Positions 1-9,030 are shown, counted from the first letter of the stretch. The stretch: 64,000 bases of DNA from JAIRMO01 sp046533115 (GCF_046533115.1 NZ_JAJQRC010000010.1:1-64000), one strand, 5' to 3'. A program made the numbers and translations. Notes: a model not told the origin generated them from the letters alone.

Positions 1-141
1 TAGGAAATAAAGGGGTCAACAAATTTTTTAATGGGCACCCCAATCTGGGGGGTTCCCCCCCCCCCCCCCCTGCTGGCCACTGGCAAATACCATAATACCG
101 GTTAAAAGCATGACCATCGTTAGTAAAAACAATTTCTTCAT
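1..141 (-). CDS. 5' end of a secreted sugar ABC transporter binding protein, out of frame at a G16 tract (truncated by window edge)
   Basis: An ATG at 141 preceded by a strong ribosome binding site (AAAGGAG, about 7 nt upstream) opens a typical signal peptide: MKK, then a hydrophobic stretch ending VFA-SG. Codon 24 is followed by a homopolymer (C16 on the plus strand, 55-70). Read straight through, the frame gives five Gly, then NPPDWGAH and a TAA at 28-30. Shifted by one base, the frame stays open to the window edge and reads TPQIGVPIKKFVDPFIS, which resembles the mature start of periplasmic sugar-binding proteins (family guess from the IGV..KKF pattern). The gene is therefore either switched off by tract length or carries a homopolymer sequencing error. 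No lipobox cysteine is seen. The rest of the gene lies outside the window, so the family is tentative. Confidence 0.6.
55..70. repeat. 16-bp poly-C/poly-G tract inside a coding region
   Basis: An uninterrupted run of 16 C on the plus strand (G on the coding strand) lies directly after the signal peptide codons of the minus-strand transporter gene. After the CAG codon 15 G remain; 14 or 17 would keep the downstream frame open. Poly-G tracts of this kind vary in length by slipped-strand mispairing in other treponemes. Confidence 0.95.
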
Positions 142-281
142 ATTGTTTCTCCTTTAAAGTTAGTTTATCTTATTTTATCCTATTCTTCCCATTTGTCAAG
201 AAGCAATTGGGGCTGTTTCAGGGCCAGCGCGTTAAAACGGCTCAATTACTCCCTTTTTCCCCGTATTGATCACCGGCTCCG

Positions 282-310
282 TTGAAACAGCCGGGTATTT
301 TGATTATGAT
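282..310 (+). promoter_or_regulatory. Sigma70-type promoter for the MarC-family gene
   Basis: TTGAAA (282-287), 17-nt spacer, TATGAT (305-310). The ATG at 318 begins 7 nt after the -10 box and has no ribosome binding site, so transcription would start at or next to the start codon. The same hexamers with the same spacing occur before the outer-membrane gene at 16441. Confidence 0.65.
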
Positions 311-317
311 GTACCCT

Positions 318-935
318 ATGGTGCGCGATTTTCTTAAAATAGCCTTTACCGTGCTTATTGTCATGGATCCCATCGGGATTATTCCCCAATATCTATCCCT
401 TACCGCCCCCTTCGATAAAAAAACCCGGAACGCTATCGTTAAAAAATCAATATTGATCGCCGCTTTGGTGCTGCTGGTCTTTTTATTGGGAGGAAAATTC
501 CTCCTTGATTTTTTCGGCATCACCCCCGGCGCTTTTTATATTTCCGGGGGGATCCTCTTTTTTCTTATCGCTGTGGAAATGATCTACAGCAAACCGGAAC
601 TCCGCAAAATACCCGCGCAAGAGGGCAGCTCCGTGGCGCTTTTTCCCCTGGCAATACCCTTTATTGCCGGTCCCGGTTTGTTGACGGTGATCATCATGTT
701 CATGTCCACCGGGCATAACTGGTTCTACTCCGTCTCACTGCTCTTTCCCGCCCTGGTCTTCGGGCTGCTTTGTACCTATTTGGCCCTTCGGGGGAGTGTT
801 TTAATCATGAGCTTCCTCAGTACCATGGGTATATTTGTCATAGAAAAAATCATGGGCCTTATATTGGCCGGGTTCGCGGTGCAGTTTATCTATACCGGGC
901 TCGTGACCATGGGGATCCTCGCCGGCAGTCCCTAA
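318..935 (+). CDS. MarC family integral membrane protein
   Basis: A 205-residue inner-membrane protein of the MarC/UPF0056 family, usual length just over 200. It has about six hydrophobic segments and the family hallmark near the N-terminus (a VLIVMDPIGIIP-like stretch with DP-G), repeated in weaker form near residue 115 (FAIPFIAGPGLLT-like). The family was once tied to multiple antibiotic resistance, but its transport substrate is not established. The reading frame opens with a TTG at 282, but those bases form a good -35 box. I chose ATG 318 because a consensus promoter ends 7 nt before it; ATG 306 and 309 lie inside the -10 box. It diverges from the transporter fragment at 141 and appears to be transcribed alone. 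Nothing in the sequence links it to the efflux operon that follows. Confidence 0.85.
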   Translation: MVRDFLKIAFTVLIVMDPIGIIPQYLSLTAPFDKKTRNAIVKKSILIAALVLLVFLLGGKFLLDFFGITPGAFYISGGILFFLIAVEMIYSKPELRKIPAQEGSSVALFPLAIPFIAGPGLLTVIIMFMSTGHNWFYSVSLLFPALVFGLLCTYLALRGSVLIMSFLSTMGIFVIEKIMGLILAGFAVQFIYTGLVTMGILAGSP

Positions 936-1002
936 CGGATGCGGCGGTTCCCCGATCCGATGGTACGGCGGTATCATACTTTTAAAGCCGATTCCGGTGT
1001 AA

Positions 1003-1033
1003 CCATAAATTCGTTTATGTTTTTAATTTATGG
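1003..1033. repeat. 9-bp inverted repeat between the MarC gene and the efflux operon
   Basis: CCATAAATT (1003-1011) and AATTTATGG (1025-1033) are perfect inverted copies separated by 13 nt. There is no T-tract, so it is a weak terminator candidate. It could instead be an operator for the efflux operon starting at 1093. Confidence 0.35.
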
Positions 1034-1092
1034 GGAAGGTTTTTCAAAAATCTGGGTTTTGAAACCGGCTTATTCGGCATAGGGAGGTTTCT

Positions 1093-2409
1093 ATGCGGTC
1101 CGTTTTCCTGGGTATTTTTTTTCTATGGGTATCCATATCTCCGGCGGTCTGTGCGGAAGGGACCGACTCCCCGCCCCTTATTTTAACCCTGGAGACGGCG
1201 GTGGAGCGGGCGGTCGCCCAGAGTATCAGCCTGCAAATTAACGCCATTGACCTTCAAACCGCCAAAAAAGAGGCAAGTACCCTCTGGGCCCAATTTTTTC
1301 CCAGCCTTACCGTCGGGGCGGGGGTGAGTTACGCCGCCAGCCCCCTCGCCGAACGGGCCGGCCAAGCCTCGTCCAGGGACCCGTTTACCTATACCCTGAA
1401 TTTCAGGGCCTCCATCAGCCTGAATGAACGGATCCTTACCACCCTGGAACGGATCAAACTGTTGTATCAGAGCCGGCTTTTCAGCTATGAACAGGCCCGG
1501 CAGCAGATAGAAATCCAGGTGAGCCGGACGTTTTACCAGCTGCTTGCCCAGCGGGAGAATATTTCCATCCGGGAAGAGGTACTGCGTCTGGCGGAGTTAC
1601 AGCTCGAAAAAAACCGTATCTCCTTTGAGAACGGTTTTATCAGCAACCTGGTCTACCTGCAAAGCCAGCTCAGCGCGGAAACGGAAAAACTCAACCTGAA
1701 CCGGGCCCGGACCGAATATAATTCTTCGTTACGGGAATTTCTCATGCTTCTGGGGTATGATCAAAATACCGGGATCCGGCTGGAGGGGACCATCGAAGTG
1801 AGCCCCTTTGCGGCGGACCCGGAAGAGCTGATCCGGGAGTACCTTCCCAAGCGGCCGGATATCATAAGCCAGCGCCAGAAGATCGAACAACTGGAAAATA
1901 CCCGGACCCAAACCTTCCTTAGTTCCCGGGGGCCTTCGATAAACCTCTCCGCTTCCTATGACGGGAATTATTTCCGGGAATTTACCGATAATCTTAGTGG
2001 AAGCGTCACCGTGGCAATCCCCCTGGACGGTTGGATTCCGGGAACCGTGAAGGATCAGGCCCTCCGGTCCGCCCGGGCGGAGGTGGAAAAGGCCAAATTG
2101 GAACTAAAAAACATTGAAGATACCGCCCGGACCGGTATCCGTTCCATTTCGGCCCAGCTCCGGGATTCCTGGACCGGCATCGAGATAGCCCGGCTCCGGG
2201 TGGAGATAGCCGAACGGACCTATGAGTTGACCGAAGAGGGTTTCCGGAACGGAACCGTGGAATTACTTACCCTGGAAGATACCAGAAACCGTATGGCCGA
2301 AGCCAGGCAGCAGCTTTTAACCGATGAATTGACCTATCAAACCATGATCCTGGATCTGGCCGCCGCCCTTAATATCGATTGGAGGGAGTTTTTGAGGAGC
2401 AGGGGGTGA
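1093..2409 (+). CDS. TolC family outer membrane efflux protein
   Basis: A 438-residue outer-membrane channel of the TolC/OEP family. It starts with a signal peptide of about 21 residues (cleavage near VCA-EG), followed by the two long alpha-helical repeat halves of the family, with many charged coiled-coil segments (around residues 25-215 and 230-430). It would form the trimeric outer-membrane exit duct for the adaptor and pump encoded next. The start is clear: AGGGAGG lies 5 nt before the ATG. It is the first gene of a tight operon, and its TGA overlaps the GTG of the adaptor gene. Substrate cannot be read from sequence; the set resembles multidrug or lipid-efflux HAE1-type systems. Confidence 0.9.
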   Translation: MRSVFLGIFFLWVSISPAVCAEGTDSPPLILTLETAVERAVAQSISLQINAIDLQTAKKEASTLWAQFFPSLTVGAGVSYAASPLAERAGQASSRDPFTYTLNFRASISLNERILTTLERIKLLYQSRLFSYEQARQQIEIQVSRTFYQLLAQRENISIREEVLRLAELQLEKNRISFENGFISNLVYLQSQLSAETEKLNLNRARTEYNSSLREFLMLLGYDQNTGIRLEGTIEVSPFAADPEELIREYLPKRPDIISQRQKIEQLENTRTQTFLSSRGPSINLSASYDGNYFREFTDNLSGSVTVAIPLDGWIPGTVKDQALRSARAEVEKAKLELKNIEDTARTGIRSISAQLRDSWTGIEIARLRVEIAERTYELTEEGFRNGTVELLTLEDTRNRMAEARQQLLTDELTYQTMILDLAAALNIDWREFLRSRG

Positions 2410-3401
2410 AAAACACCAAAGCGTCCAAGGCGATAACGGTGATTATCATTTTTGTTATGATCATCATCGCTGGCTTAATCTTTTTTACCTATAGAAACCG
2501 GATCCTGTTAGCGGACGGCGGGAGCGCGGCTCCGGCGGCGCAAAGCCCCCCAAGGGGCGCCCAGGGTACGCCGGGGGGCGCCGGGCAGGGTGGCCCGGGG
2601 ATGGCGGCCGGCCGGAACGCCACCGCGGTACGGGTTGCCCCGGTGAGCCGGGGAACCATAGAGAAATATCTCGTGGTTAACGGGGACGTGATTATGCGGA
2701 CCCAGGTTTCGATCTTTCCCACTGTGGGGGGGAAGCTCACCGAAATCCGGCTTCAGCCGGGGGATACGGTCTGGAAGGGTCAAACCGTCGCCATGGTGGA
2801 TCCCTCCCGGCCCGGGGAAGTTTATTCCCAAAGCCCGGTGGTTTCTACCATTACCGGGACGATCCTCCAGGCCCCGGTTAATCCCGGGGACACCGTCTCG
2901 GTCCAAACCCCCATATACCTGGTGGGGGATCCCCACAGCCTAGTGGTGGAAACCTTTATCCCGGAACGGTTCGCCACCGTCATCCGCCGGGGCCTGGAAG
3001 CCCAGACCACCTTTGAGGCCATGAGCGGGGAGATCTTCCCCGCCTCGGTGGATGAGGTAAGCCCCATGCTGGATCCCGCCAGCAGAACCTTGAAGATACG
3101 GCTCCGCTTTAACCGGGAGGATCCCCGGATCAAGGCGGGGATGTTTGTAACCCTCAGCCTGGTGACCGAGTCGGCCACGGATATTCTGGTTATCCCCCGG
3201 GAAGCGGTGATCAATACCTACGGGTCCTGGATCGTTTTTGTGGTGGGTGAAGACAACCGGGCGGAACGGCGGGAAATAACCCTGGGGCTGGAAAATGAAA
3301 CCCTGGTGGAAGTGACCTCCGGGGCGGTCCTGGGGGAAAAGGTAGTGATTGCGGGTCAGAACTTCCTTACCGATAAAGATCCGGTCAGGATCCTCGACTA
3401 G
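2406..3401 (+). CDS. RND efflux periplasmic adaptor (membrane fusion protein)
   Basis: A 331-residue HlyD/AcrA-type adaptor linking the TolC-like duct to the RND pump. One N-terminal membrane anchor (roughly residues 8-25) is followed by a Gly/Ala/Pro-rich linker (about residues 35-60). Next come a lipoyl/barrel-sandwich pair (motifs around LQPGDTVWKGQ and APVNPGDTVS), the beta-barrel (SPMLDPASRTLKIR) and a membrane-proximal domain. The long alpha-hairpin of AcrA is nearly absent. I chose GTG 2406 because it overlaps the upstream stop as GTGA and has AGGAG 7 nt upstream; an in-frame TTG at 2379 lies inside the previous gene and has no site. Confidence 0.88.
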   Translation: MKNTKASKAITVIIIFVMIIIAGLIFFTYRNRILLADGGSAAPAAQSPPRGAQGTPGGAGQGGPGMAAGRNATAVRVAPVSRGTIEKYLVVNGDVIMRTQVSIFPTVGGKLTEIRLQPGDTVWKGQTVAMVDPSRPGEVYSQSPVVSTITGTILQAPVNPGDTVSVQTPIYLVGDPHSLVVETFIPERFATVIRRGLEAQTTFEAMSGEIFPASVDEVSPMLDPASRTLKIRLRFNREDPRIKAGMFVTLSLVTESATDILVIPREAVINTYGSWIVFVVGEDNRAERREITLGLENETLVEVTSGAVLGEKVVIAGQNFLTDKDPVRILD

Positions 3402-3409
3402 GAGAAACG

Positions 3410-6400
3410 GTGAATATCCCCAAATATTCGGTAAAACGGCCGGTCACCATCGTGGTCCTCTACGCCCTGGCTATGGGGGTAGCCGCCACCCTGGTCCCGA
3501 ACCTGGCGGTGGACCTCTTCCCCTCCACCACGCGGCCGGTGTTATCGGTGTATACCTCCTTTCCCGGGGCGGGGCCCACCGATGTGGAGCGGAATGTTAC
3601 CGATCCCCTGGAAAAGGTCCTGGCCTCTTCCCAGGGGCTTACGGAGATGACCTCCAATTCTTCTTTTGAATCCAGTTTTATCAACCTCAATTTTGCCTAC
3701 GGTACCGATATGGACAAGGCCATGACCGACGCCCAGACCCTGGTGAGTCGTCTTGCCAATTCCCTCCCCGACGGAGCGGGAAGTCCCGTGGTACGACGCT
3801 TCGATATGTCCGCCATGCCCATCATGCGCCTGGTGGTCCGGGGGAATTACCCTCCGGATCAGCTCCGGATCTTCGCGGAAGACGAGATCCAGGCGGGCAT
3901 AGAACGGATCGAGGGGGTGGCCGCCGCAGATGTTACCGGGGGTACCACCCAGATCGTCAAGGTGGCGGTGGCCCTGAACCGTCTGGCGGCCTTTGATCTG
4001 ACCCTAAGCGATATCACCGGCGCCCTGCGGGGGCAGAATATCCTTTCCTCCGGGGGCAGCCTGACCCGGGGGGTCCGGGAATACCAGCTCCTTACCCGGC
4101 AGGAACTCACCGCCATCGATCATATAAAACGGCTGGTGGTTAAGACGGTGGCGCTTCCGTCGGAAAATTCCGCCCTTGGGCAGGTGAACCGTTCCCAGGT
4201 GGTGCGCCTGGAGGATGTGGCCGATGTGACCCTGGCCTACAATGACAATTCCGCCCGGGTCTACGTGAACGGCCAAAGCGGGGTCTATATCCAGGTTACC
4301 AGTGAAAGCGACAGTAACTCCGTCCAGGTGGCGAACCGGGTCAGGAACGCCCTGGAGGGGATCAACGCGGAACTTCCCCGGGGGATAACCCTGGAGGTCC
4401 TCTCGGACAACACCTCCCTGATCAACGCCACCCTGAACCAGGTCTATTCCAACGCCTTCCAGGGGGCCCTTCTGGCCATGCTGATCCTCTTTGTGTTTTT
4501 GCGAAACATTAAGGGGACCCTGGTCATCGGCCTTTCCATCCCCGTATCGATCCTCCTCACCCTGATGTTCATGTCGGTCTTCGGCTTTTCCCTGAACCTC
4601 CTCACCATGACCGGGCTGATCCTGGGCTTGGGGATGACCGTGGACGCCTCCATCGTGATCCTGGAAAACGTCCACAACTACCGGGAACGGGGGGCCAAGC
4701 CGGAGATCGCCGCTATCCTGGGGAGCCAGGAGATGACCCGGGCGATTGTTACCTCCACCACCACCACCCTCTGCGTTTTCGTGCCCCTGATTATCTACAA
4801 AAACGATCTGGAAATGATGGGCCAGCTTTTTAACGACCTGATCTTTACCGTGGTGATCTCCCTCTCCTGTTCCCTGGCGGTGGCGGTTACCCTGGTGCCC
4901 AGCCTCTGCGGTCCCATCCTCAAGCTCGATACCCGGCGGCAAAAACCCCTGAAACTGAGGCTGCTGCGAAAAATCGACGGGGTTATGGAGGGCTTCTTCC
5001 GGGCCTTGGACAACGGGTATAGAATCGCCCTGGATTACTGTCTGGACCACCGCTTACTGGTGCTGGGCCTGGTCCTTCTCATCCTGGGCCATTCCCTTTT
5101 GCAGTTCTCCGGCATCGGGATGAACATGTTCATCCGCAGCAGGACCGACGATTCGGTGAACATCAGTATCGCCATGCCCCAGGGGACGGTAATCGAGGCC
5201 ACCGAAAAGGTGGTGACCGCCCTGGAGGATATTATCCGGGAAGAAATCGAAGGATACCGGAACCTCATCATCACCGCCCGGCGGGGGGGCCGCACCCAGG
5301 GGAGCATCCAGATCACCCTCCCCCCTCCGGCGGAACAGATCGATACCCCCACGCGGATCATCGAAAAACTCACCCCCCATATTTCAAACTTCCCCGGCAG
5401 CGAGATCACCTTCCGGGCGGGCCGGAGCATGGGGAGTACCTCGGCGGTGGAAATCGCCGTCAGCTCCCGGGACGCCGATGCCATCATGGCAAGCGCCGAG
5501 GAAATCCGGAACATCATGATCCGGTATTTGCCGGAGATTGAAAACCCCACGGTAAACCTGGACGAAGGGGCCCCCCAGCTTCAGATCGATATAGACCGGG
5601 AACGGGCCGCGGCCCTGGGGGTCTCCCCTTCGGCGGTGGCCTCCGAGATCAGGACCGCCATGAACGGCGCCACCGCCACCAGTATCTCCCAGGGGGATAA
5701 ACTTATCAATGTGGAGGTGATGCTCCGGGACCGGGACCAGGTGGGGCTCCCCAATCTGGACGCTATTTTTGTGATGAGCCGCAGCGGAAAGCGGATCCCC
5801 ATCGCCAATTTCGCCCGGATCGTGGAAAACCGTTCCCCTTCCTCTATACGCCGGGAAAATCAGGAACGGGTGGTCCGGATCTCGGGGGATCTGTCCCAGG
5901 GCCTGGCGGTTACGGAGATGGAAAAACAGCTGGAAGCCACGGTGGAACAGTACCTTATCCCCCGGGAGGGGGTTACGGTACATTACCTGGGGGAGGCCCG
6001 GGAAATTGAGACCTATAACCGCCGCTTCCTCTTTATCATCGCCGCGGCGGTGTTCCTGGTATTCGGGGTTATGGCCAGCCAGTTTGAATCCTTCGTGGAC
6101 CCCCTGATCATCTTCTTTTCCATACCTCTCCTCTTTATCGGGGTGATCTGGATCTACAAGATCGGCGGGGAGGCCATGTCCATGTTCTCCATGGTGGGGG
6201 TGGTGGCCCTGGTGGGGGTGGTGGTGAACAACGGTATCGTCCTGGTGGATTATACCAATACCCTCCGGGCCCGGGGTATGCTGGTCCGGGATGCCTGTCT
6301 GGAAGCGGGCAGGAACCGGCTGCGGCCCATCCTGATGACCAGCCTGACCACCATCCTGGGGATGTTCCCCATCGCCTTTTTCCCCGGCGCCGGGGCGGAT

Positions 6401-6538
6401 ACCATCCAGCCCATAGGCAAAACCTTTGTGGGGGGCCTTACGGTGAGTTCCCTGATGACCCTTTTTGTCACCCCGGTGATGTATTCGATCCTCAATTCGC
6501 GGCGGGATAAGCGGAGGAAAGTGAGCAGGGATACATGA
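3410..6538 (+). CDS. RND family efflux pump permease (HAE1 type)
   Basis: A 1042-residue inner-membrane pump, the normal length for AcrB/HAE1 proteins. Two homologous halves each have one N-terminal helix, a large periplasmic porter region and five more helices clustered near residues 340-500 and 870-1035. In helix 4 the segment reads GMTVDASIVILENV, so only one of the two relay aspartates of AcrB is kept. In helix 10 VVVNNGIVLVDY places Asn where AcrB has the relay Lys, as in many non-enteric HAE1 pumps. GTG start with AGGAG about 5 nt upstream, 8 bp after the adaptor gene. The 3' end overlaps the next gene by ATGA, so the oxidoreductase is translationally coupled to it. Confidence 0.92.
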   Translation: MNIPKYSVKRPVTIVVLYALAMGVAATLVPNLAVDLFPSTTRPVLSVYTSFPGAGPTDVERNVTDPLEKVLASSQGLTEMTSNSSFESSFINLNFAYGTDMDKAMTDAQTLVSRLANSLPDGAGSPVVRRFDMSAMPIMRLVVRGNYPPDQLRIFAEDEIQAGIERIEGVAAADVTGGTTQIVKVAVALNRLAAFDLTLSDITGALRGQNILSSGGSLTRGVREYQLLTRQELTAIDHIKRLVVKTVALPSENSALGQVNRSQVVRLEDVADVTLAYNDNSARVYVNGQSGVYIQVTSESDSNSVQVANRVRNALEGINAELPRGITLEVLSDNTSLINATLNQVYSNAFQGALLAMLILFVFLRNIKGTLVIGLSIPVSILLTLMFMSVFGFSLNLLTMTGLILGLGMTVDASIVILENVHNYRERGAKPEIAAILGSQEMTRAIVTSTTTTLCVFVPLIIYKNDLEMMGQLFNDLIFTVVISLSCSLAVAVTLVPSLCGPILKLDTRRQKPLKLRLLRKIDGVMEGFFRALDNGYRIALDYCLDHRLLVLGLVLLILGHSLLQFSGIGMNMFIRSRTDDSVNISIAMPQGTVIEATEKVVTALEDIIREEIEGYRNLIITARRGGRTQGSIQITLPPPAEQIDTPTRIIEKLTPHISNFPGSEITFRAGRSMGSTSAVEIAVSSRDADAIMASAEEIRNIMIRYLPEIENPTVNLDEGAPQLQIDIDRERAAALGVSPSAVASEIRTAMNGATATSISQGDKLINVEVMLRDRDQVGLPNLDAIFVMSRSGKRIPIANFARIVENRSPSSIRRENQERVVRISGDLSQGLAVTEMEKQLEATVEQYLIPREGVTVHYLGEAREIETYNRRFLFIIAAAVFLVFGVMASQFESFVDPLIIFFSIPLLFIGVIWIYKIGGEAMSMFSMVGVVALVGVVVNNGIVLVDYTNTLRARGMLVRDACLEAGRNRLRPILMTSLTTILGMFPIAFFPGAGADTIQPIGKTFVGGLTVSSLMTLFVTPVMYSILNSRRDKRRKVSRDT

Positions 6539-7575
6539 AAGAGGGAGGAACGGAGCGTAAGGTGAAGGCGGCGATTGTGGGCCTGGGGAGGATCGGGAGT
6601 CTTTTGGAGGAGGATCCGCTGAGGGAGAAGCCCTGTACCCATGCGGGGGCCCTCGCAGCAAACCCGGATTGTGTCCTCGTGGCGGGAGCCGATACCGACG
6701 GGGAGCGGAGGTGGCGCTTTGGGAAGCGCTGGGACTGCCCGGTTTATGCCGACGCGGAAACCATGTTGAAGGAAACTTCCCCGGATATCCTCCACATCGC
6801 CACCCACCCGGACAGCCACGGGTATTACTGTGCCCTGGCCGCGGCTTATCATATCCCGGTGGCGGTCTGCGAAAAACCCCTGGCAGATACCCTGGGGGAC
6901 GCCCGGAAAATCGCCGCCCTCCACCGCGGCGGGAAAATCAAGATCATCACCAACCATGAACGGCGTTATGCCGCCGACTACGACCGGGCCCGGACCATTC
7001 TGGAAGAAGGCCGCCTGGGGAGGGTCCTCTGTGTAAACGCCCGGCTCTGTATGGGAAAAAACCGCCGGCTCCTGGATGTACTCTGGCATGACGGAACCCA
7101 CCTGGCGGACGCCCTGATGTTTTTAAGCGGCGGCCGGCTGCGGCATAAAAAGGCCTGGGGGGCCCGTCTTTCCGGCAGGACCGGGACGGCCTTCCTCCTG
7201 GGGTCCCTGCAGGGGCCGGGGGCTGCTCCCGAAAGCCCGGCGGGTTCCTTTCAGGGGAATATCCCCGTTCTTTTTGAGGTGGGGGCGGAACGGGATCACC
7301 TGATCTTTGAACTGGAATTTTCCTGCGAAGGGGGACGCCTCCGCATCGGCAACGGCCTCTTTGAGGTCTGGGAAAGCGGCCCCAGCCCCTATGCGGAGGG
7401 GTTCCGATCCCTCATCAAAACCGAAGGGGCCTTTACGGGCCCCACCGGCTACTTTGCCAACATGGTGAAAGACGCGGTCCGCTGTGTCCGGGAAAGCGCC
7501 CATGAACCCCTTTCCAGCGCGGCCGACGGTCTTGCGGTGATCCGTTACCTCAGATCCATTCGGGCCTGGATTTAG
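6535..7575 (+). CDS. Gfo/Idh/MocA family NAD(P)-dependent oxidoreductase
   Basis: A 346-residue member of the glucose-fructose/inositol dehydrogenase family. An N-terminal Rossmann fold has GLGRIG near residues 16-21, the family EKP motif is near residue 116 (VCEKPLADT), and a C-terminal alpha/beta substrate domain follows. The substrate is probably a sugar or cyclitol but cannot be assigned. The ATG overlaps the RND pump stop (ATGA). An in-frame GTG at 6562 (reading VKAAIVGLGRIG) has a plausible GGAG 6 nt upstream and would give a more typical N-terminus. A sugar-type oxidoreductase as fourth cistron of an efflux operon is unusual. It ends 3 bp from the convergent argH. Confidence 0.85.
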   Translation: MKEGGTERKVKAAIVGLGRIGSLLEEDPLREKPCTHAGALAANPDCVLVAGADTDGERRWRFGKRWDCPVYADAETMLKETSPDILHIATHPDSHGYYCALAAAYHIPVAVCEKPLADTLGDARKIAALHRGGKIKIITNHERRYAADYDRARTILEEGRLGRVLCVNARLCMGKNRRLLDVLWHDGTHLADALMFLSGGRLRHKKAWGARLSGRTGTAFLLGSLQGPGAAPESPAGSFQGNIPVLFEVGAERDHLIFELEFSCEGGRLRIGNGLFEVWESGPSPYAEGFRSLIKTEGAFTGPTGYFANMVKDAVRCVRESAHEPLSSAADGLAVIRYLRSIRAWI

Positions 7576-7578
7576 CCC

Positions 7579-9030
7579 TTAGGCCCTATTACCGGAGGAT
7601 CCGTCATGATCAGGGTTCTCCAATTTTTTGCGTAATACCCCTATCTGCCTTTGTACCTCCCCAGGCGCGGGTCCTCCGGGGAGTTTTCGGGCGGCCACAC
7701 AGGATGCGGGGCTCAGGGCTTGGTACACATCGGCCTCAAAAAGTTTTGACCGGGCTTTGAGTTCCGGGAGGCTCCGCTCGACGATACTCCGCTGGCCCCC
7801 CTGGATACAATCCCGAACCAGGAGGGCGGCGGTCTCGTGGGCCTTCCTGAAGGGAAGGCCCCGGCGGACGAGGTATTCCGCCGCATCGGTGGCCTCCAGG
7901 AAGCCCCCGATACAGGCCGCTTCCATCCGCTCCCGGTTAAAAACGAGGGTTTCCATCATCCCCCGAAACATCCTCAGACAGACCCTGACCGTGTCCAGGC
8001 TGTCAAAGAGGCTTTCCTTGTCCTCCTGGAGATCCTTATCATAGGCATAGGGGAGTCCCTTGAGGAGGGTGAGGAGGGTAACCAGGTTCCCCGTGGTCCG
8101 CCCCGCCTTGCCCCGGATAAGCTCGGCAAAATCGGGGTTTTTTTTCTGGGGCATAATGGAAGAACCGGTACTCCAGGATTCGGCCAGGTTGATAAACTTA
8201 AATTCCTCGCTGGCCCAGATAACCACGTCTTCGCAGAACCGGGAAAGATGGATCATGGTGATGGCGCAGGCGGCACTGAGTTCCAGGGCAAAGTCCCGGT
8301 CCGCCACAGAGTCCATGGCATTGAGGGTCGGCCGGGCAAAGCCCAGGGCTTTTGCCGTGGCCTCCCGATCCAAGGGAAGGCCGGAACCCGCCAGGGCCCC
8401 CGCCCCCAGGGGACACTCGTCCAGCCGGGTGAGGGCGTCGAAAAAGCGGCTCCGGTCCCGCTCCAGGGCCGTGCCCCAGGCGGTCAGGTGGTGCCCCGCC
8501 GTCACCGGCTGGGCCCGCTGGAGGTGGGTATAACCGGGCATGACCGCCGCGGCCTGCTCCTCCGCCCGATCCAGCAGGGCCCGGATGGTCCCGGTAAGTT
8601 CCCCGACAAGTTCCGGCACGGTCCGTTTCAGATAGAGGCGGAGATCCACCGCCACCTGGTCGTTCCGGCTCCGGCCCGCATGGACCATCCGGCCCGCGTC
8701 CCCCAGCCGGTCCGTGAGAAGGCCCTCGATAAAGGAGTGAATATCCTCCGCCCCCGGGTCCACGGTGAGGGTTCCCGCCTCAAGTTCCCCGGCAATCCGG
8801 GCAAGTTCCCTGTCCAGGGCCGCCGCGGTTTCTGCCGGGATGATCCCCCGCTGCCCGAGCATGATCACATGGGCCCGGCTTCCGGCAATATCATCCCGGG
8901 CAAGCCGGCGGTCCACGTTTATGGAGGCCTGGAACGCAAAGGCTTCCGCTTCGGGCTTTTCTTCCAGCCGTCCCCCCCAGAGCACCTGCGGGGGAGGAGT
9001 GGTATGTGGTGTGTTCCCGTTATCCTTCAA
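7579..9030 (-). CDS. argH: Argininosuccinate lyase
   Basis: Cleaves argininosuccinate to arginine and fumarate, the last step of arginine synthesis, in the cytoplasm as a tetramer. The fumarase/aspartase superfamily signature GSSIMPQKKNPD is intact, with the catalytic serine in the flexible loop, and the ArgH opening LWGGRLEEKPE is present. Start uncertain: TTG 9030 gives 483 residues with a weak AAGGGG upstream, while GTG 8985 (VLWGGR) gives 468 residues, closer to the usual 455-470, but lacks a site. It follows argG by about 160 bp on the same strand, so argG-argH probably form an operon. Long open frames antisense to it are GC-bias shadows. Confidence 0.93.
   Translation of the reverse strand: MKDNGNTPHTTPPPQVLWGGRLEEKPEAEAFAFQASINVDRRLARDDIAGSRAHVIMLGQRGIIPAETAAALDRELARIAGELEAGTLTVDPGAEDIHSFIEGLLTDRLGDAGRMVHAGRSRNDQVAVDLRLYLKRTVPELVGELTGTIRALLDRAEEQAAAVMPGYTHLQRAQPVTAGHHLTAWGTALERDRSRFFDALTRLDECPLGAGALAGSGLPLDREATAKALGFARPTLNAMDSVADRDFALELSAACAITMIHLSRFCEDVVIWASEEFKFINLAESWSTGSSIMPQKKNPDFAELIRGKAGRTTGNLVTLLTLLKGLPYAYDKDLQEDKESLFDSLDTVRVCLRMFRGMMETLVFNRERMEAACIGGFLEATDAAEYLVRRGLPFRKAHETAALLVRDCIQGGQRSIVERSLPELKARSKLFEADVYQALSPASCVAARKLPGGPAPGEVQRQIGVLRKKLENPDHDGSSGNRA

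Noticed and set aside
282..317. TTG 282 or ATG 306/309 as the MarC start
   Set aside because: These codons lie inside the -35 and -10 boxes of a near-consensus promoter; ATG 318 fits better.
5384..6661. 425-codon open frame antisense to the RND pump
   Set aside because: Composition is dominated by His/Gly/Pro/Asp as expected from the complement of GC-rich coding DNA, and a clear pump gene occupies the other strand.
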